Below are positions 23,716 to 31,484 of a stretch of 36,277 nucleotides of DNA, in pieces. Below the pieces are notes generated by a model. The model was not told where the DNA came from and made no database searches. It saw only the letters and a program-made list of their open reading frames with translations. Within the stretch, counting starts at the first letter, position 1, and the number at the start of each line of letters is the position of its first letter. A program made the translations under genes and the position numbers. This DNA is from a virus. The stretch spans positions 1-36,277 of the IMG/VR virus record IMGVR_UViG_3300042455_002935; one strand, written 5' to 3'.

Positions 23716-24045
23716 AACTTTTGGGATTTTGTACAGCAAGCCCTGCTCGCTACGAGCTTTTACATAGCCGCGTTCTGCACAAAGCTCATCGAGCTCGCGT
23801 ACAATTTTGCGGTCTCGCACTTGAGGCTTAGTGAGCTTAATGCTAATAATAGTTTTGCGGAAGTTAATAAACACTTCGTTTGCACTGTATGCCAACGTCA
23901 GCAGATCTCTAAATGTTTCTGCATAGGCACGTTGACTAGGGGTAAACGTCATGCGGCATTCATCGCTATAACGATTAGCGTCTCTTGCGGCAGCAAACGA
24001 GAAGCGACCTGCGGACTTGTTATTGAGATCTTTATCATTTAACAT
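23710..24045 (-). CDS. Hypothetical protein, 111 aa
   Basis: A 111-residue basic, helical protein starting MLNDKDLNNKSAGRFSF, with no recognised domain. Its last codons lie in the 34-bp repeat. It has its own array-type promoter and a ribosome-binding site (CGGGGT). A possible winged-helix layout (KLTKPQVRDRKIVRELDELC..., residues about 70-90) is suggestive of DNA binding but weak. Confidence 0.65.
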   Translation of the reverse strand: MLNDKDLNNKSAGRFSFAAARDANRYSDECRMTFTPSQRAYAETFRDLLTLAYSANEVFINFRKTIISIKLTKPQVRDRKIVRELDELCAERGYVKARSEQGLLYKIPKVA

Positions 24046-24074
24046 GTTTTACCCCGTTTTGTTAGCGTATATAC

Positions 24075-24103
24075 ATTATAGCAATTTGGGTATTTCCGGT
24101 CTA
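24075..24103 (-). promoter_or_regulatory. Array promoter 2
   Basis: TAGACC, a 17-bp spacer ending in GC, then TATAAT, upstream of the 111-aa gene. The leader keeps CTAACAAAAC but its ribosome-binding site is GGGGT instead of GGAGC. Confidence 0.75.
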
Positions 24104-24129
24104 CCACTTTTTATGTGTTGTTTTTATGC
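24096..24129. repeat. 34-bp repeat, copy 2
   Basis: Identical to the repeat at 23682-23715. It covers the -35 box of array promoter 2 and encodes the last residues (HKNNT) of the 61-aa gene. Confidence 0.85.
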
Positions 24130-24296
24130 GACGTTTTTGCTGGACCAGCAAACATTACATCACTCATAATACCTAGGAATTTGGCTATGCTTTCTTCACG
24201 TTCTGCTTCTGTAGCATCCGGAAGGGCTTCTCTGGCAGATTCCCTAAGTGTCTCTAGGATCTCACGTCCAATGTCTTTTCTAAGAATTGCGCTCAT
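24111..24296 (-). CDS. Small hypothetical protein, 61 aa
   Basis: A 61-residue helical protein (MSAILRKDIGREILETLRES...), with no recognised domain. It ends SHKNNT, encoded by the shared repeat. It has its own array promoter and a strong ribosome-binding site (AGGAGC, five bases before ATG). Confidence 0.7.
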   Translation of the reverse strand: MSAILRKDIGREILETLRESAREALPDATEAEREESIAKFLGIMSDVMFAGPAKTSHKNNT

Positions 24297-24326
24297 TTTG
24301 AGCTCCTGTTTTGTTACTGTATAAAC

Positions 24327-24355
24327 ATTATAGCTGGTAGTGAATTACTGGTCTA
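24327..24355 (-). promoter_or_regulatory. Array promoter 3
   Basis: TAGACC, a 17-bp spacer ending in GC, then TATAAT, with a leader ending TAACAAAACAGGAGCTCAAA before the ATG of the 61-aa gene. Confidence 0.75.
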
Positions 24356-24381
24356 CCACTTGTTAACTGTTGTTTTTATGC
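24350..24381. repeat. Diverged third copy of the 34-bp repeat
   Basis: GGTCTACCACTTGTTAACTG then TTGTTTTTATGC, diverged only in its centre from copies 1 and 2. It covers the -35 box of array promoter 3 and encodes the end (HKNNS) of the 63-aa gene. Confidence 0.75.
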
Positions 24382-24554
24382 GACAATTTTTTGCTTTCTT
24401 TTTTAGCTTCGCTGTTAGCCACACCACGCATAATGTAGTAGCGAAACAACAGGTCGGAATCTACAGTGATAACGCCGTCTTCTGTGTCAGGACCGCTGGT
24501 ATCCGCTGTGTTGAGGATTTCCATTGCTAACTCGCCTAATTCTTGCTTGGTCAT
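24363..24554 (-). CDS. Small hypothetical protein, 63 aa
   Basis: The ATG at 24554 is chosen because array promoter 4 and a strong ribosome-binding site (AGGAGC) lie directly before it; a longer in-frame reading to 24719 would run through the upstream terminator. The 63-residue product (MTKQELGELAMEILNTADTS...) is acidic in the centre and ends SKKLSHKNNS, sharing its tail with the 61-aa protein. No known domain. Confidence 0.75.
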   Translation of the reverse strand: MTKQELGELAMEILNTADTSGPDTEDGVITVDSDLLFRYYIMRGVANSEAKKESKKLSHKNNS

Positions 24555-24584
24555 TTTGAGCTCCTGTTTTGTTACTGTAAAACT

Positions 24585-24613
24585 AGTATAGCATTTGGGC
24601 GGTTTCTGGTCTA
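24585..24613 (-). promoter_or_regulatory. Array promoter 4
   Basis: TAGACC, a 17-bp spacer ending in GC, then TATACT, followed by the same leader end (TAACAAAACAGGAGCTCAAA) before the 63-aa gene. It is the first promoter of the array and follows the terminator of the glycosyltransferase gene. Confidence 0.7.
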
Positions 24614-24635
24614 CCAAAATGTACTGTTTTAGCCA

Positions 24636-24659
24636 CAAAAAAGCCCCAAAACCGGGGCT
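24636..24659 (-). terminator. Rho-independent terminator after the GT8-like gene
   Basis: AGCCCC pairs with GGGGCT across a six-base loop, followed by six T on the minus strand. A second perfect hairpin (TGTTGTA, four-base loop, TACAACA; 24666-24683) precedes it. Together they separate the glycan island from the early gene array. Confidence 0.85.
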
Positions 24660-24697
24660 GAATTTTGTTGTATTTTTACAACATGTTAGACAGTTAC

Positions 24698-25510
24698 TTA
24701 GTTGCTTGTTAATTTCCAAAGTTGGCTGATCAAGGGATCCGCTACTTCGTGTGGCTTGGGATGTCCGTGAAAAACTACAATTTTAGTGTCTGGTGCTAAA
24801 CTTGTACCCGACCCTGGCGAACGATACTGACGAGATTTCATATCCATGCCGCCATCCTTGCATTGCCAGCGCCAGCTTTTTGCCACACCGTCGGGAATAA
24901 ATCTCAAGTGTTTGTCGGTCAGCACTGCATCTAAATAGTTTTGATCACCGTGATATTTTTTAGATAACAGCACAATATCCTGTTTGCAAAACGCTCGCCA
25001 TATCCAATCAAATTTGGTAGTATTCCAAGTCATTACACTACTGTTGAGTCCGTGCCAACCTGGGCGCCACAGATATTTAAAGTCTCGGATGGCCCAAAAA
25101 TAGTCATCGCTCAACTCCCATATCCAATCAATATTGCCCACCACAACTGTATCCAGGTCTAGATAAAAGACACGTCCAGGAATATAGTTTGAATCAAACA
25201 TCTGCATCTTGTACCACCAGGACTTCTTGGGTCCGCTTATTCCCGGCCACTCTTCCAGCACATGTTTGGTCATGTAAGACGGTACTACTCGGTCTGGTTC
25301 AGTAAAAACGTGCATGCGAATTTTTCTACTGCTGTTGGCGATCAGCATGCTATACAAGCGTTCTACATAGTCCCATGTATACACAGAGCCGTGAATTACA
25401 CACGCACAGTCGACGGCAGGCAATTCAGACGTGTTATATTTCATCTCCCTGTGACGTTGTCGATCTAATTGGTGTTGTTGTTTTGGTGATACAGGTACAT
25501 TGTGCTTCAT
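24698..25510 (-). CDS. GT8-like glycosyltransferase
   Basis: A 270-residue GT-A fold protein. VFYLDLDTVVVGNID (residues 114-128) carries the DxD metal/nucleotide-sugar site (D118-x-D120), and a His/Lys-rich end (IVVFHGHPKPHE) fits the C-terminal donor-binding segment of GT8-like enzymes. The donor and acceptor are unknown. It ends at a strong terminator and starts the minus-strand part of the glycan island nearest the early genes. An in-frame ATG 22 codons later is a possible alternative start. Confidence 0.75.
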   Translation of the reverse strand: MKHNVPVSPKQQHQLDRQRHREMKYNTSELPAVDCACVIHGSVYTWDYVERLYSMLIANSSRKIRMHVFTEPDRVVPSYMTKHVLEEWPGISGPKKSWWYKMQMFDSNYIPGRVFYLDLDTVVVGNIDWIWELSDDYFWAIRDFKYLWRPGWHGLNSSVMTWNTTKFDWIWRAFCKQDIVLLSKKYHGDQNYLDAVLTDKHLRFIPDGVAKSWRWQCKDGGMDMKSRQYRSPGSGTSLAPDTKIVVFHGHPKPHEVADPLISQLWKLTSN

Positions 25511-25544
25511 TTGTTTATAAAGGTATCCTTTAACTTAGTGGGCT

Positions 25545-26246
25545 TTATCTGTTGTACCAATCGTTGGGCAGCAATAACCAATCATGCTTGTGTTGCCAAA
25601 CTGTTTGATAACCTAAGCTTTCTATCAAGCCCACAGTTTTTTTGTGATCAGCCGACAGATCATGATCCAGTAGTTTCCCTTCATAACTGATTTCTATAAC
25701 AACAGCAGGTCGGCAACGCTGTATAGTTTTGAGAGCACCTTGTATCACTTGGTATTCGTGTCCTTCTACATCAATTTTAATAAAATCAACCGTACTAAAA
25801 TTAAAACTATCTAATCTACGAGTCGGAACACGGGTAACTCCCCAATGTTTACGTAATTTACTTTCATCAGTAATTATTTGATTTTGATCAGGTTTAGCAT
25901 CGCTTATGGCAAAACAAAGATTCCCATTGATATTGCTTAACCCAAAATTATGTAAACGTATGTGTGATCTTGTACAATTCAATTGCAAGCATTCATAAGT
26001 GTTTGGGGTAGGTTCAAAACTGGTCACTCGCGGCCAACGTTTGCCTAGCCAGGAAGTAACATAGCCTATATTAGCACCGATGTCTAAAGCATGTTTTCGA
26101 TCACGTCCCTCAAACACCAACAAGATTTGTTCAAACATAACGGTGTTGAGAATCGGTTCTCCCCATTCACAGTCAGCCCAGGTACTAGGACCTATGTCTC
26201 CTGCTGGAAAATTCCAACCGTTGATCTGTTTTATTGTGTCTGACAT
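25545..26246 (-). CDS. FkbM-type methyltransferase
   Basis: About 233 residues from the ATG at 26246; an in-frame TTG five codons upstream is less likely. Motif I (ALDIGANIGYVTSWLG) and the FkbM hallmark VDFIKIDVEGHEYQVIQG are present. The family O-methylates sugars and polyketides and is common in capsule and O-antigen clusters. It is the last gene of a four-gene minus-strand operon (two methyltransferases, GT17, FkbM). Confidence 0.85.
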   Translation of the reverse strand: MSDTIKQINGWNFPAGDIGPSTWADCEWGEPILNTVMFEQILLVFEGRDRKHALDIGANIGYVTSWLGKRWPRVTSFEPTPNTYECLQLNCTRSHIRLHNFGLSNINGNLCFAISDAKPDQNQIITDESKLRKHWGVTRVPTRRLDSFNFSTVDFIKIDVEGHEYQVIQGALKTIQRCRPAVVIEISYEGKLLDHDLSADHKKTVGLIESLGYQTVWQHKHDWLLLPNDWYNR

Positions 26247-27022
26247 GACGGTATGTTCCAATATTGAGGATACTGCTCAAGTATTTTGTTTACTTCGTTA
26301 GGGTAAGTGTATTCAACTGTGGTTGAGGTACACTTGTGATTTATAGCTGCTGCTGTGTCTAACTGTTTGAAAGAGTTCAACACCTGTTCTGGGTCTCGAT
26401 GTTGGCTTTCAATACAGCTTGCAACCTTGCTGCGTATTCGTTGGTCTGATCCTATCCAGGTCCAGTGCCAGCCTGCAGTGTCTGGATATGCTACACAATG
26501 ACTACGATCTTTTTTCTTTATGTTGATGCCTTTATATAACTGTTGAGGATTATCAAACATGTGTTTTCGGGCCACTACAGTTCCGCTCCATCGACGATCA
26601 GTTTGTTGATCAAATCTATATATAAACATTTCTAGAGAACAATTTACAGGACGATCATGCAGATCCATCAAATCAACTATACTGCTAAATTTTGTCGGGT
26701 CTAATATTTCATCCAGATCCCCGTGCAAAACAATATCTTCGTCATCTAGACAATCGATTCCTTGCTGCAAACTGGCTCTACTGTAATTTTCACACTGCCA
26801 ATTCACATAACCGTCGGGTATGTCTAGACTGATTAGTTGTATTCTATCACCGTATTTTGCATATTTGTCCAGGCAGTTTAAAAGATAGTAAGGTTTTGAT
26901 ATTCCACTCCAGGTTCGGTTGCCTTCCAATATAATCCAACGATCCACGTACGAATCTGTGATTGCCAGATGTATATCTAACATGTCAAACTCGTCATTGA
27001 ACATGAATGTGTCAACTATCAT
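26231..27022 (-). CDS. GT17-family N-acetylglucosaminyltransferase-like protein
   Basis: A 263-residue protein matching the GT17 pattern: MIVDTFMFNDEFDMLDIHL at the start, WIILEGNRTWSG (29-40), and VLHGDLDEILDP (98-109), whose DLDE is the likely metal/nucleotide site. The family transfers GlcNAc in eukaryotes and is found in phage and bacterial glycan clusters with unknown acceptors. The ATG overlaps the upstream methyltransferase stop (ATGA). Confidence 0.82.
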   Translation of the reverse strand: MIVDTFMFNDEFDMLDIHLAITDSYVDRWIILEGNRTWSGISKPYYLLNCLDKYAKYGDRIQLISLDIPDGYVNWQCENYSRASLQQGIDCLDDEDIVLHGDLDEILDPTKFSSIVDLMDLHDRPVNCSLEMFIYRFDQQTDRRWSGTVVARKHMFDNPQQLYKGINIKKKDRSHCVAYPDTAGWHWTWIGSDQRIRSKVASCIESQHRDPEQVLNSFKQLDTAAAINHKCTSTTVEYTYPNEVNKILEQYPQYWNIPSCQTQ

Positions 27023-27654
27023 AATTGATATATTATTTGATAAGCATCATATAACGGCTGTATTCCTTTGGATTCTAAATATTCCACTATCCGTCGTCCT
27101 TTGCCAGTGCGACCATTATTGTTTAAAAACCTAGCATTGTCGTCAATGGCTACTACTGTGCCTGGCTGAATTCTGGATTCAATTGTTTGGAATTCGCGTA
27201 AATGATGTTCGGCACTGGCAGAGTCGTTGTTCCATTTTACATCGTAGCTGTCGAGATAAAAAAGATCAACCTGGTCCAGATCTGTCTGTTGTTCTAGCCA
27301 TTGCACACTGTCGCTGCAGGTCACTTGAAAAAGACCACTGGTGATGTGTTTACGTGCTGCTGCACAGGCATCTGGATCTATGTCTACACTACGCAGTGAT
27401 CCTCCTGTGTGCTGAACAAAATCTGTGAATATCACTGCACTCTGCCCATCTTTCCAATTTCCTGGATTTCGACAGGTACCTGTTTCGATAATGTGATACT
27501 GACTTTGAGTTTTGGCCAGCAACAACTCGAACATCAATTGAAAGCCACGGGCTCGTTGTCCTAGTCCTTCGACAAGTCCACGTTTGGCTCCACTGAGATT
27601 GGAATCAAGACGAGGGTAGTAATTATGTTTATATGTGTCTAACCAATTTGGCAT
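27019..27654 (-). CDS. Class I methyltransferase-like protein
   Basis: A 211-residue Rossmann-fold protein. HIIETGTCRNPGNW (54-67) is motif I, LRSVDIDPDACAAAR (91-105) carries the acidic SAM-ribose contact, and VDLFYLDSYDVKWN is the motif IV region. The IDDNARF stretch fits a metal-assisted or Methyltransf_24-like group. It is probably for sugar O-methylation by context. It starts one base after the stop of the upstream methyltransferase. Confidence 0.75.
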   Translation of the reverse strand: MPNWLDTYKHNYYPRLDSNLSGAKRGLVEGLGQRARGFQLMFELLLAKTQSQYHIIETGTCRNPGNWKDGQSAVIFTDFVQHTGGSLRSVDIDPDACAAARKHITSGLFQVTCSDSVQWLEQQTDLDQVDLFYLDSYDVKWNNDSASAEHHLREFQTIESRIQPGTVVAIDDNARFLNNNGRTGKGRRIVEYLESKGIQPLYDAYQIIYQL

Positions 27655-27655
27655 T

Positions 27656-28222
27656 TTATTCAGGCTTTTTAACTATCCAACAACGTCCACATCGATCGTA
27701 TCTTACACCGAGTTCACCAAAAAACTGCTGTACTGCTTGCTGGACGCCAGGCCAACCTTTGGTATAGTCGTCGCCAGCAAACCACGAGCCGGGGCGTATT
27801 TTAGGCCACCAAGCTGTTAAATCTTGCATGACTGCTTCGTATGTGTGCAATGCATCAACGTAACAAAAATCCACGCTGCTATCAGCAAATTGGTCAGCGG
27901 CTGCCCAGCTTAGACTCTCAATGGGCGTAATATAATCAGCCACCGGTGCAATATTATCAAGAAATACCTGTTTGAGTTTTCCTTCTAATACATATTGATG
28001 ATTTTCAAGAGTATCGCCTCCTTGCCAGGTATCTATGCAGTAGAATTTTCCCATTTTATTGCAATTTAATAGTTCAACTGCACAATATGCTGTGCTGCGT
28101 CCCATCCAGGATCCTATCTCAACCCAGGTTCCTGCTTGAGGGAAATCTTTTATAACCAAGTCAAACATCATAATGTTTCTTGGTCCCATAAATCCTTCTA
28201 CTGTTTGATAAAAATGTTCCAT
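27656..28222 (-). CDS. Methyltransf_24-type class I methyltransferase
   Basis: About 188 residues from the ATG at 28222; a start 20 codons upstream would cross the divergent promoter. Motif I is TWVEIGSWMGRSTAY; FYCIDTWQGGD and VDFCYVDALHTYEAVM are motifs typical of Methyltransf_24. It heads the minus-strand operon and begins four bases after a late-like promoter box. Its substrate is unknown; glycan context suggests a sugar. Confidence 0.8.
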   Translation of the reverse strand: MEHFYQTVEGFMGPRNIMMFDLVIKDFPQAGTWVEIGSWMGRSTAYCAVELLNCNKMGKFYCIDTWQGGDTLENHQYVLEGKLKQVFLDNIAPVADYITPIESLSWAAADQFADSSVDFCYVDALHTYEAVMQDLTAWWPKIRPGSWFAGDDYTKGWPGVQQAVQQFFGELGVRYDRCGRCWIVKKPE

Positions 28223-28226
28223 AATG

Positions 28227-28234
28227 TATTTACC
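28227..28234 (-). promoter_or_regulatory. Late-type promoter box GGTAAATA, four bases before ATG
   Basis: GGTAAATA followed by CATT and the ATG of the minus-strand glycan operon. It faces away from the perfect late box at 28247-28254. Confidence 0.45.
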
Positions 28235-28246
28235 ATTATGTATACA

Positions 28247-28254
28247 TATAAATA
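28247..28254 (+). promoter_or_regulatory. T4-type late promoter TATAAATA, five bases before ATG
   Basis: An exact TATAAATA followed by TTGTT and the ATG at 28260. The spacing is the same as at 13.7 kb, so a leaderless mRNA is predicted. It drives a five-gene plus-strand glycan operon. Confidence 0.7.
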
Positions 28255-28259
28255 TTGTT

Positions 28260-29027
28260 ATGAAAACTATTGTACTTGTCACTGGCGGATTTGATCCTGT
28301 ACACTCCGGCCATATCTCCTACTTGCAGGCTGCCGGCAAATTGGGAGATCTTTTAATTGTGGGCATCAACTCAGATTCGTGGCTAGAAAGAAAAAAAGGT
28401 CGAGCATTTATGCCGTTAAAAGAACGTGTCGCCGTAGTACGAAATATGCAAAATGTCAACTTTGTAATTGATTTTGACGACAGTGATGGTTCTGCACGAA
28501 ATGCATTATGGATGGTAAGACAGAGCTATCCCAATGACCGTATTATTTTTGCCAACGGTGGTGATCGCACAACTGAAAATATACTAGAACAAGATATCAA
28601 AGATGACAACGTCGAGTTTGTATTTGGCGTAGGTGGTCAAGATAAAAGAAACAGTAGTTCGTGGATACTGCAAGAATGGAAGGCTCCTCAAACACGCCGA
28701 CCCTGGGGATATTATCGTGTACTGCACGAAGCACCGGGAGTTAAAGTCAAAGAACTCACAGTGGATCCGGGTGCGGCACTCAGTATGCAAAGACACAAAG
28801 GAAGATCAGAATTCTGGTTGGTCAGTGCCGGAGTTGCAACAGTAATGACTTTGAACATGGCCAGCGATGCTGAATTTCAAGGACATTATCATCGCCACGA
28901 ATATTTACATATAGAGTCAGAAAAATGGCATCAACTCGTTAACGAACAAAGCGATCCATTAAAAATTGTAGAAATACAATACGGAGACCGATGCGAGGAA
29001 GATGATATTGAGAGAAAATTCTCATGA
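28260..29027 (+). CDS. Cytidylyltransferase fused to a mannose-6-phosphate-isomerase-type cupin
   Basis: A 255-residue bifunctional protein; the ATG at 28260 is chosen because it follows the late promoter and starts the domain directly (MKTIVLVTGGFDPVHSGH). Residues 1-130 are a nucleotidyltransferase of the HxGH class (HSGH, 15-18) as in RfaE/HldE and glycerol-3-phosphate cytidylyltransferases. Residues 146-252 are a cupin of the type II phosphomannose isomerase group (RRPWGYYRVL, LSMQRHKGRSEFW, WHQLVNE, KIVEIQYGD). It would activate a sugar phosphate for the island's transferases. The next gene overlaps by four bases. Confidence 0.85.
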   Translation: MKTIVLVTGGFDPVHSGHISYLQAAGKLGDLLIVGINSDSWLERKKGRAFMPLKERVAVVRNMQNVNFVIDFDDSDGSARNALWMVRQSYPNDRIIFANGGDRTTENILEQDIKDDNVEFVFGVGGQDKRNSSSWILQEWKAPQTRRPWGYYRVLHEAPGVKVKELTVDPGAALSMQRHKGRSEFWLVSAGVATVMTLNMASDAEFQGHYHRHEYLHIESEKWHQLVNEQSDPLKIVEIQYGDRCEEDDIERKFS

Positions 29028-29713
29028 GTAAACTGATACCTATTTTTATTGGTTATGATCCTCGTGAAGCTGTTGCTTATCATGTGTGTGCCAATAGCAT
29101 TATTAGACATGCCAGTAGACCTGTCAGCATCATACCGCTGGCACTAAACTTGTTCACCGACTATACCGAAACTCACACAGATGGTAGCAATCAGTTTATC
29201 TACAGCAGATTCTTAGTGCCGCACTTGATGGATTACACCGGTCATGCTATTTTTATTGATGGTGATATGATTGTGCGTAGTGACATTGCAGAGCTTTGGG
29301 ACTGGCGGCAGAATCATTATGATGTACAGGTAGTTAAACACAACTACGAAACATGCATGAAAGAAAAGTATCTGGGTTCAAAGAACGAAAACTACCCTCG
29401 CAAAAACTGGTCAAGTGTTATTATCTGGAATTGTGAGAGCTCAGCTAATCAATGCCTAACACCGGAGTTTGTTCAACGATCCACGGGTGCAGAACTACAT
29501 CGTTTTACCTGGATCAAAGATGAAAAAATTGGTGATTTACCTGCAGAATGGAATTGGTTGCCAGACGAGTATGGTCCTAACTGCAATGCAGACTTGTTGC
29601 ATTATACCTTAGGCGCTCCTTGCTTCCACGATTTTGCTACTACTCCAATGGCAGATGAGTGGCATCGTGAACGAATGCTTGCAGAGTATTGCTTACAGAG
29701 AGATATTAAATGA
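29024..29713 (+). CDS. GT8-like glycosyltransferase
   Basis: A 229-residue GT-A protein starting LIPIFIGYDPREAVAYHVC, with a DGD metal site in AIFIDGDMIVRSDI (75-88), NWSSVIIWNC, and ADLLHYTLGAPCFHDF near the end, which fits GT8-like enzymes. It is the second gene of the late plus-strand glycan operon and overlaps both neighbours by four bases. Donor and acceptor unknown. Confidence 0.85.
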   Translation: MSKLIPIFIGYDPREAVAYHVCANSIIRHASRPVSIIPLALNLFTDYTETHTDGSNQFIYSRFLVPHLMDYTGHAIFIDGDMIVRSDIAELWDWRQNHYDVQVVKHNYETCMKEKYLGSKNENYPRKNWSSVIIWNCESSANQCLTPEFVQRSTGAELHRFTWIKDEKIGDLPAEWNWLPDEYGPNCNADLLHYTLGAPCFHDFATTPMADEWHRERMLAEYCLQRDIK

Positions 29714-30522
29714 ACGAAGATTGGGTATTCCTAAGTAAAAATAATCAAGACGAATATATCAACATGCTGGCTCGTAGTGCTGGCACAGAACCAACTGACG
29801 GTGATTACTTTGATTTTCATTATGATGTCGAAGTAGATCATAGAAAAGTTGTACTGCGGGGAATACTCAAATATAAAGTTATGCACAAGTGTTTGGCTGG
29901 TAAGCACGACTTTTGGTATGTTGATTCAGGGTATGTGGGCAACAGTGTCAGTAGTAAGAATAGTCACGGTTCAAAACTTTATCATAGAATAGTAAAAAAT
30001 GATTTGCAGCATAATGAAATAAAACAACGTCCAGCAGATAGATGGCAAGCATTGGGTATTACTGCACATCCTCGTCGAACAGGATCAAAAATTATTGTGG
30101 CAGCACCAGACGAAAAACCTTGTAGGTTCTACGGCATTGATCAGGCTGCATGGGTAGATGAAACTGTTGCTCAACTTAAAACATTAACGGATCGGCCAAT
30201 CGAAGTAAGGCAACGAGCACCAAAAAGAATTGACAGAATTGTAACCACTCCACTGAATCGATTACTAACACAAGATGTACATGCCGTAGTGACATTCAAC
30301 AGTGTTGCTGCAGTAGAAGCTATACTTGCAGGAGTGCCGGCATTTGTACTAGCACCAAGTCATGTGGCCCGGCCTGTTGCAAATACCAAGCTTGACACAA
30401 TAGACAATCCGTTTTGGCCCGATCAAGACCTATTAGATGCCTGGTGTCACAGTATGGCATATGGTCAATATCATGTGAAAGAGCTTCAGAATGGCACAGC
30501 ATTTAGGATGATGCAAGAATGA
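29710..30522 (+). CDS. Capsule-type GT-B glycosyltransferase (paralogue 1)
   Basis: A 270-residue protein of the capsular-polysaccharide-type glycosyltransferase group (KpsC/KpsS-like GT-B half). The C-terminal domain has VTFNSVAAVEAILAGVPAF followed by PVANTKLDTIDNPFWPD, a nucleotide-binding pattern shared by the genes at 30.5 and 33.9 kb. The N-terminal 100 residues are specific to this protein. It lies in the late glycan operon with ATGA overlaps on both sides. Confidence 0.7.
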   Translation: MNEDWVFLSKNNQDEYINMLARSAGTEPTDGDYFDFHYDVEVDHRKVVLRGILKYKVMHKCLAGKHDFWYVDSGYVGNSVSSKNSHGSKLYHRIVKNDLQHNEIKQRPADRWQALGITAHPRRTGSKIIVAAPDEKPCRFYGIDQAAWVDETVAQLKTLTDRPIEVRQRAPKRIDRIVTTPLNRLLTQDVHAVVTFNSVAAVEAILAGVPAFVLAPSHVARPVANTKLDTIDNPFWPDQDLLDAWCHSMAYGQYHVKELQNGTAFRMMQE

Positions 30523-31484
30523 AAGTCGTAAGTTATACAGCCACATTGCCCAAAAAAGAAATATATACTCCTGAATCTTTGCAAAAAGCACAAGATAAAA
30601 GCAATACACTTAGATACTTTGTTCAAGGTGTATCCAGATGCGGTGACGAAGGCATTGTAGAAGATTCGTCAGTATATCAGCCAAGTCCAGTGGCTGTAAT
30701 CTTAGGATGGGTACACGAACAAGGAAAAACTGCATCGCATTTGCAATTGCGACAAGACATTCTCGACGGACAACAACAATCAAACAATCGTACTATCATA
30801 GCAGATTCAAATCTGTTTCTGTATAAAAATACAAACAATCCTGGATATTGGTTACGCTACAGCTACGACGGAATATTTCCCAACACAGGAGAATATTGCA
30901 ACCAAAATCCTGATCCGGTCAGATGGGTAGAAATACAAAAACAGTTGGGAGTCAAGTTGGCCAACTGGAGAACCCGAGGTGATCATATTTTACTATGCTT
31001 ACAGAGAGATGGTGGTTGGAGTATGGCAGGGTGGGACGTATTAGACTGGGCTATTAAAACTATTACGGAGATAAGAAAGTATTCGGACAGACCTATTAGG
31101 ATTAGACCACACCCGGGCGATAGAAGAGCTGTAAAATACTGCGAAAGATTATTGAAACTTTGTGTCGGAAGAAGGCTGTTAAATGTACACCTAAGTGAGT
31201 CAGGTACTAGTCTTGCTCGCGATTTTAAACAGTGCTGGGCTGTAGTTAGTCATAACTCTAGCCCAGGTGTAGCAGCAGCAATAGAAGGTGTTCCGGTATT
31301 TGTAACTGATCCAGAACGAAGCCAAGCAAAAGAAGTTGCTTGCAGTGATATTTTTAGAATTGAAAATCCACTCATGCCTGATCGGCAACAATGGATAGAA
31401 AAAATTTCGCAGGTTCATTGGAGTCACGACGAGTTAAAATCGGGCGAGTGCTGGGCGCATATGAAAGGATGGGCAATTAAATGA
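30519..31484 (+). CDS. Capsule-type GT-B glycosyltransferase (paralogue 2)
   Basis: A 321-residue paralogue of the preceding protein. It has RPIRIRPHPGDRRAVKY, then SHNSSPGVAAAIEGVPVFV and RIENPLMPDRQQWIEKI, the same donor-side block as the genes at 29.7 and 33.9 kb. The N-terminus differs, so acceptors may differ. Overlaps both neighbours by four bases. Confidence 0.7.
   Translation: MKVVSYTATLPKKEIYTPESLQKAQDKSNTLRYFVQGVSRCGDEGIVEDSSVYQPSPVAVILGWVHEQGKTASHLQLRQDILDGQQQSNNRTIIADSNLFLYKNTNNPGYWLRYSYDGIFPNTGEYCNQNPDPVRWVEIQKQLGVKLANWRTRGDHILLCLQRDGGWSMAGWDVLDWAIKTITEIRKYSDRPIRIRPHPGDRRAVKYCERLLKLCVGRRLLNVHLSESGTSLARDFKQCWAVVSHNSSPGVAAAIEGVPVFVTDPERSQAKEVACSDIFRIENPLMPDRQQWIEKISQVHWSHDELKSGECWAHMKGWAIK

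Noticed and set aside
23682-24381. Possible CRISPR array from spaced repeats
   Set aside because: The repeats are about 250-410 bp apart with genes between them and carry promoter boxes; spacers of uniform short length are absent.
24555-24719. N-terminal extension of the 63-aa gene
   Set aside because: The extension covers a terminator and a promoter and shows no protein-like features.
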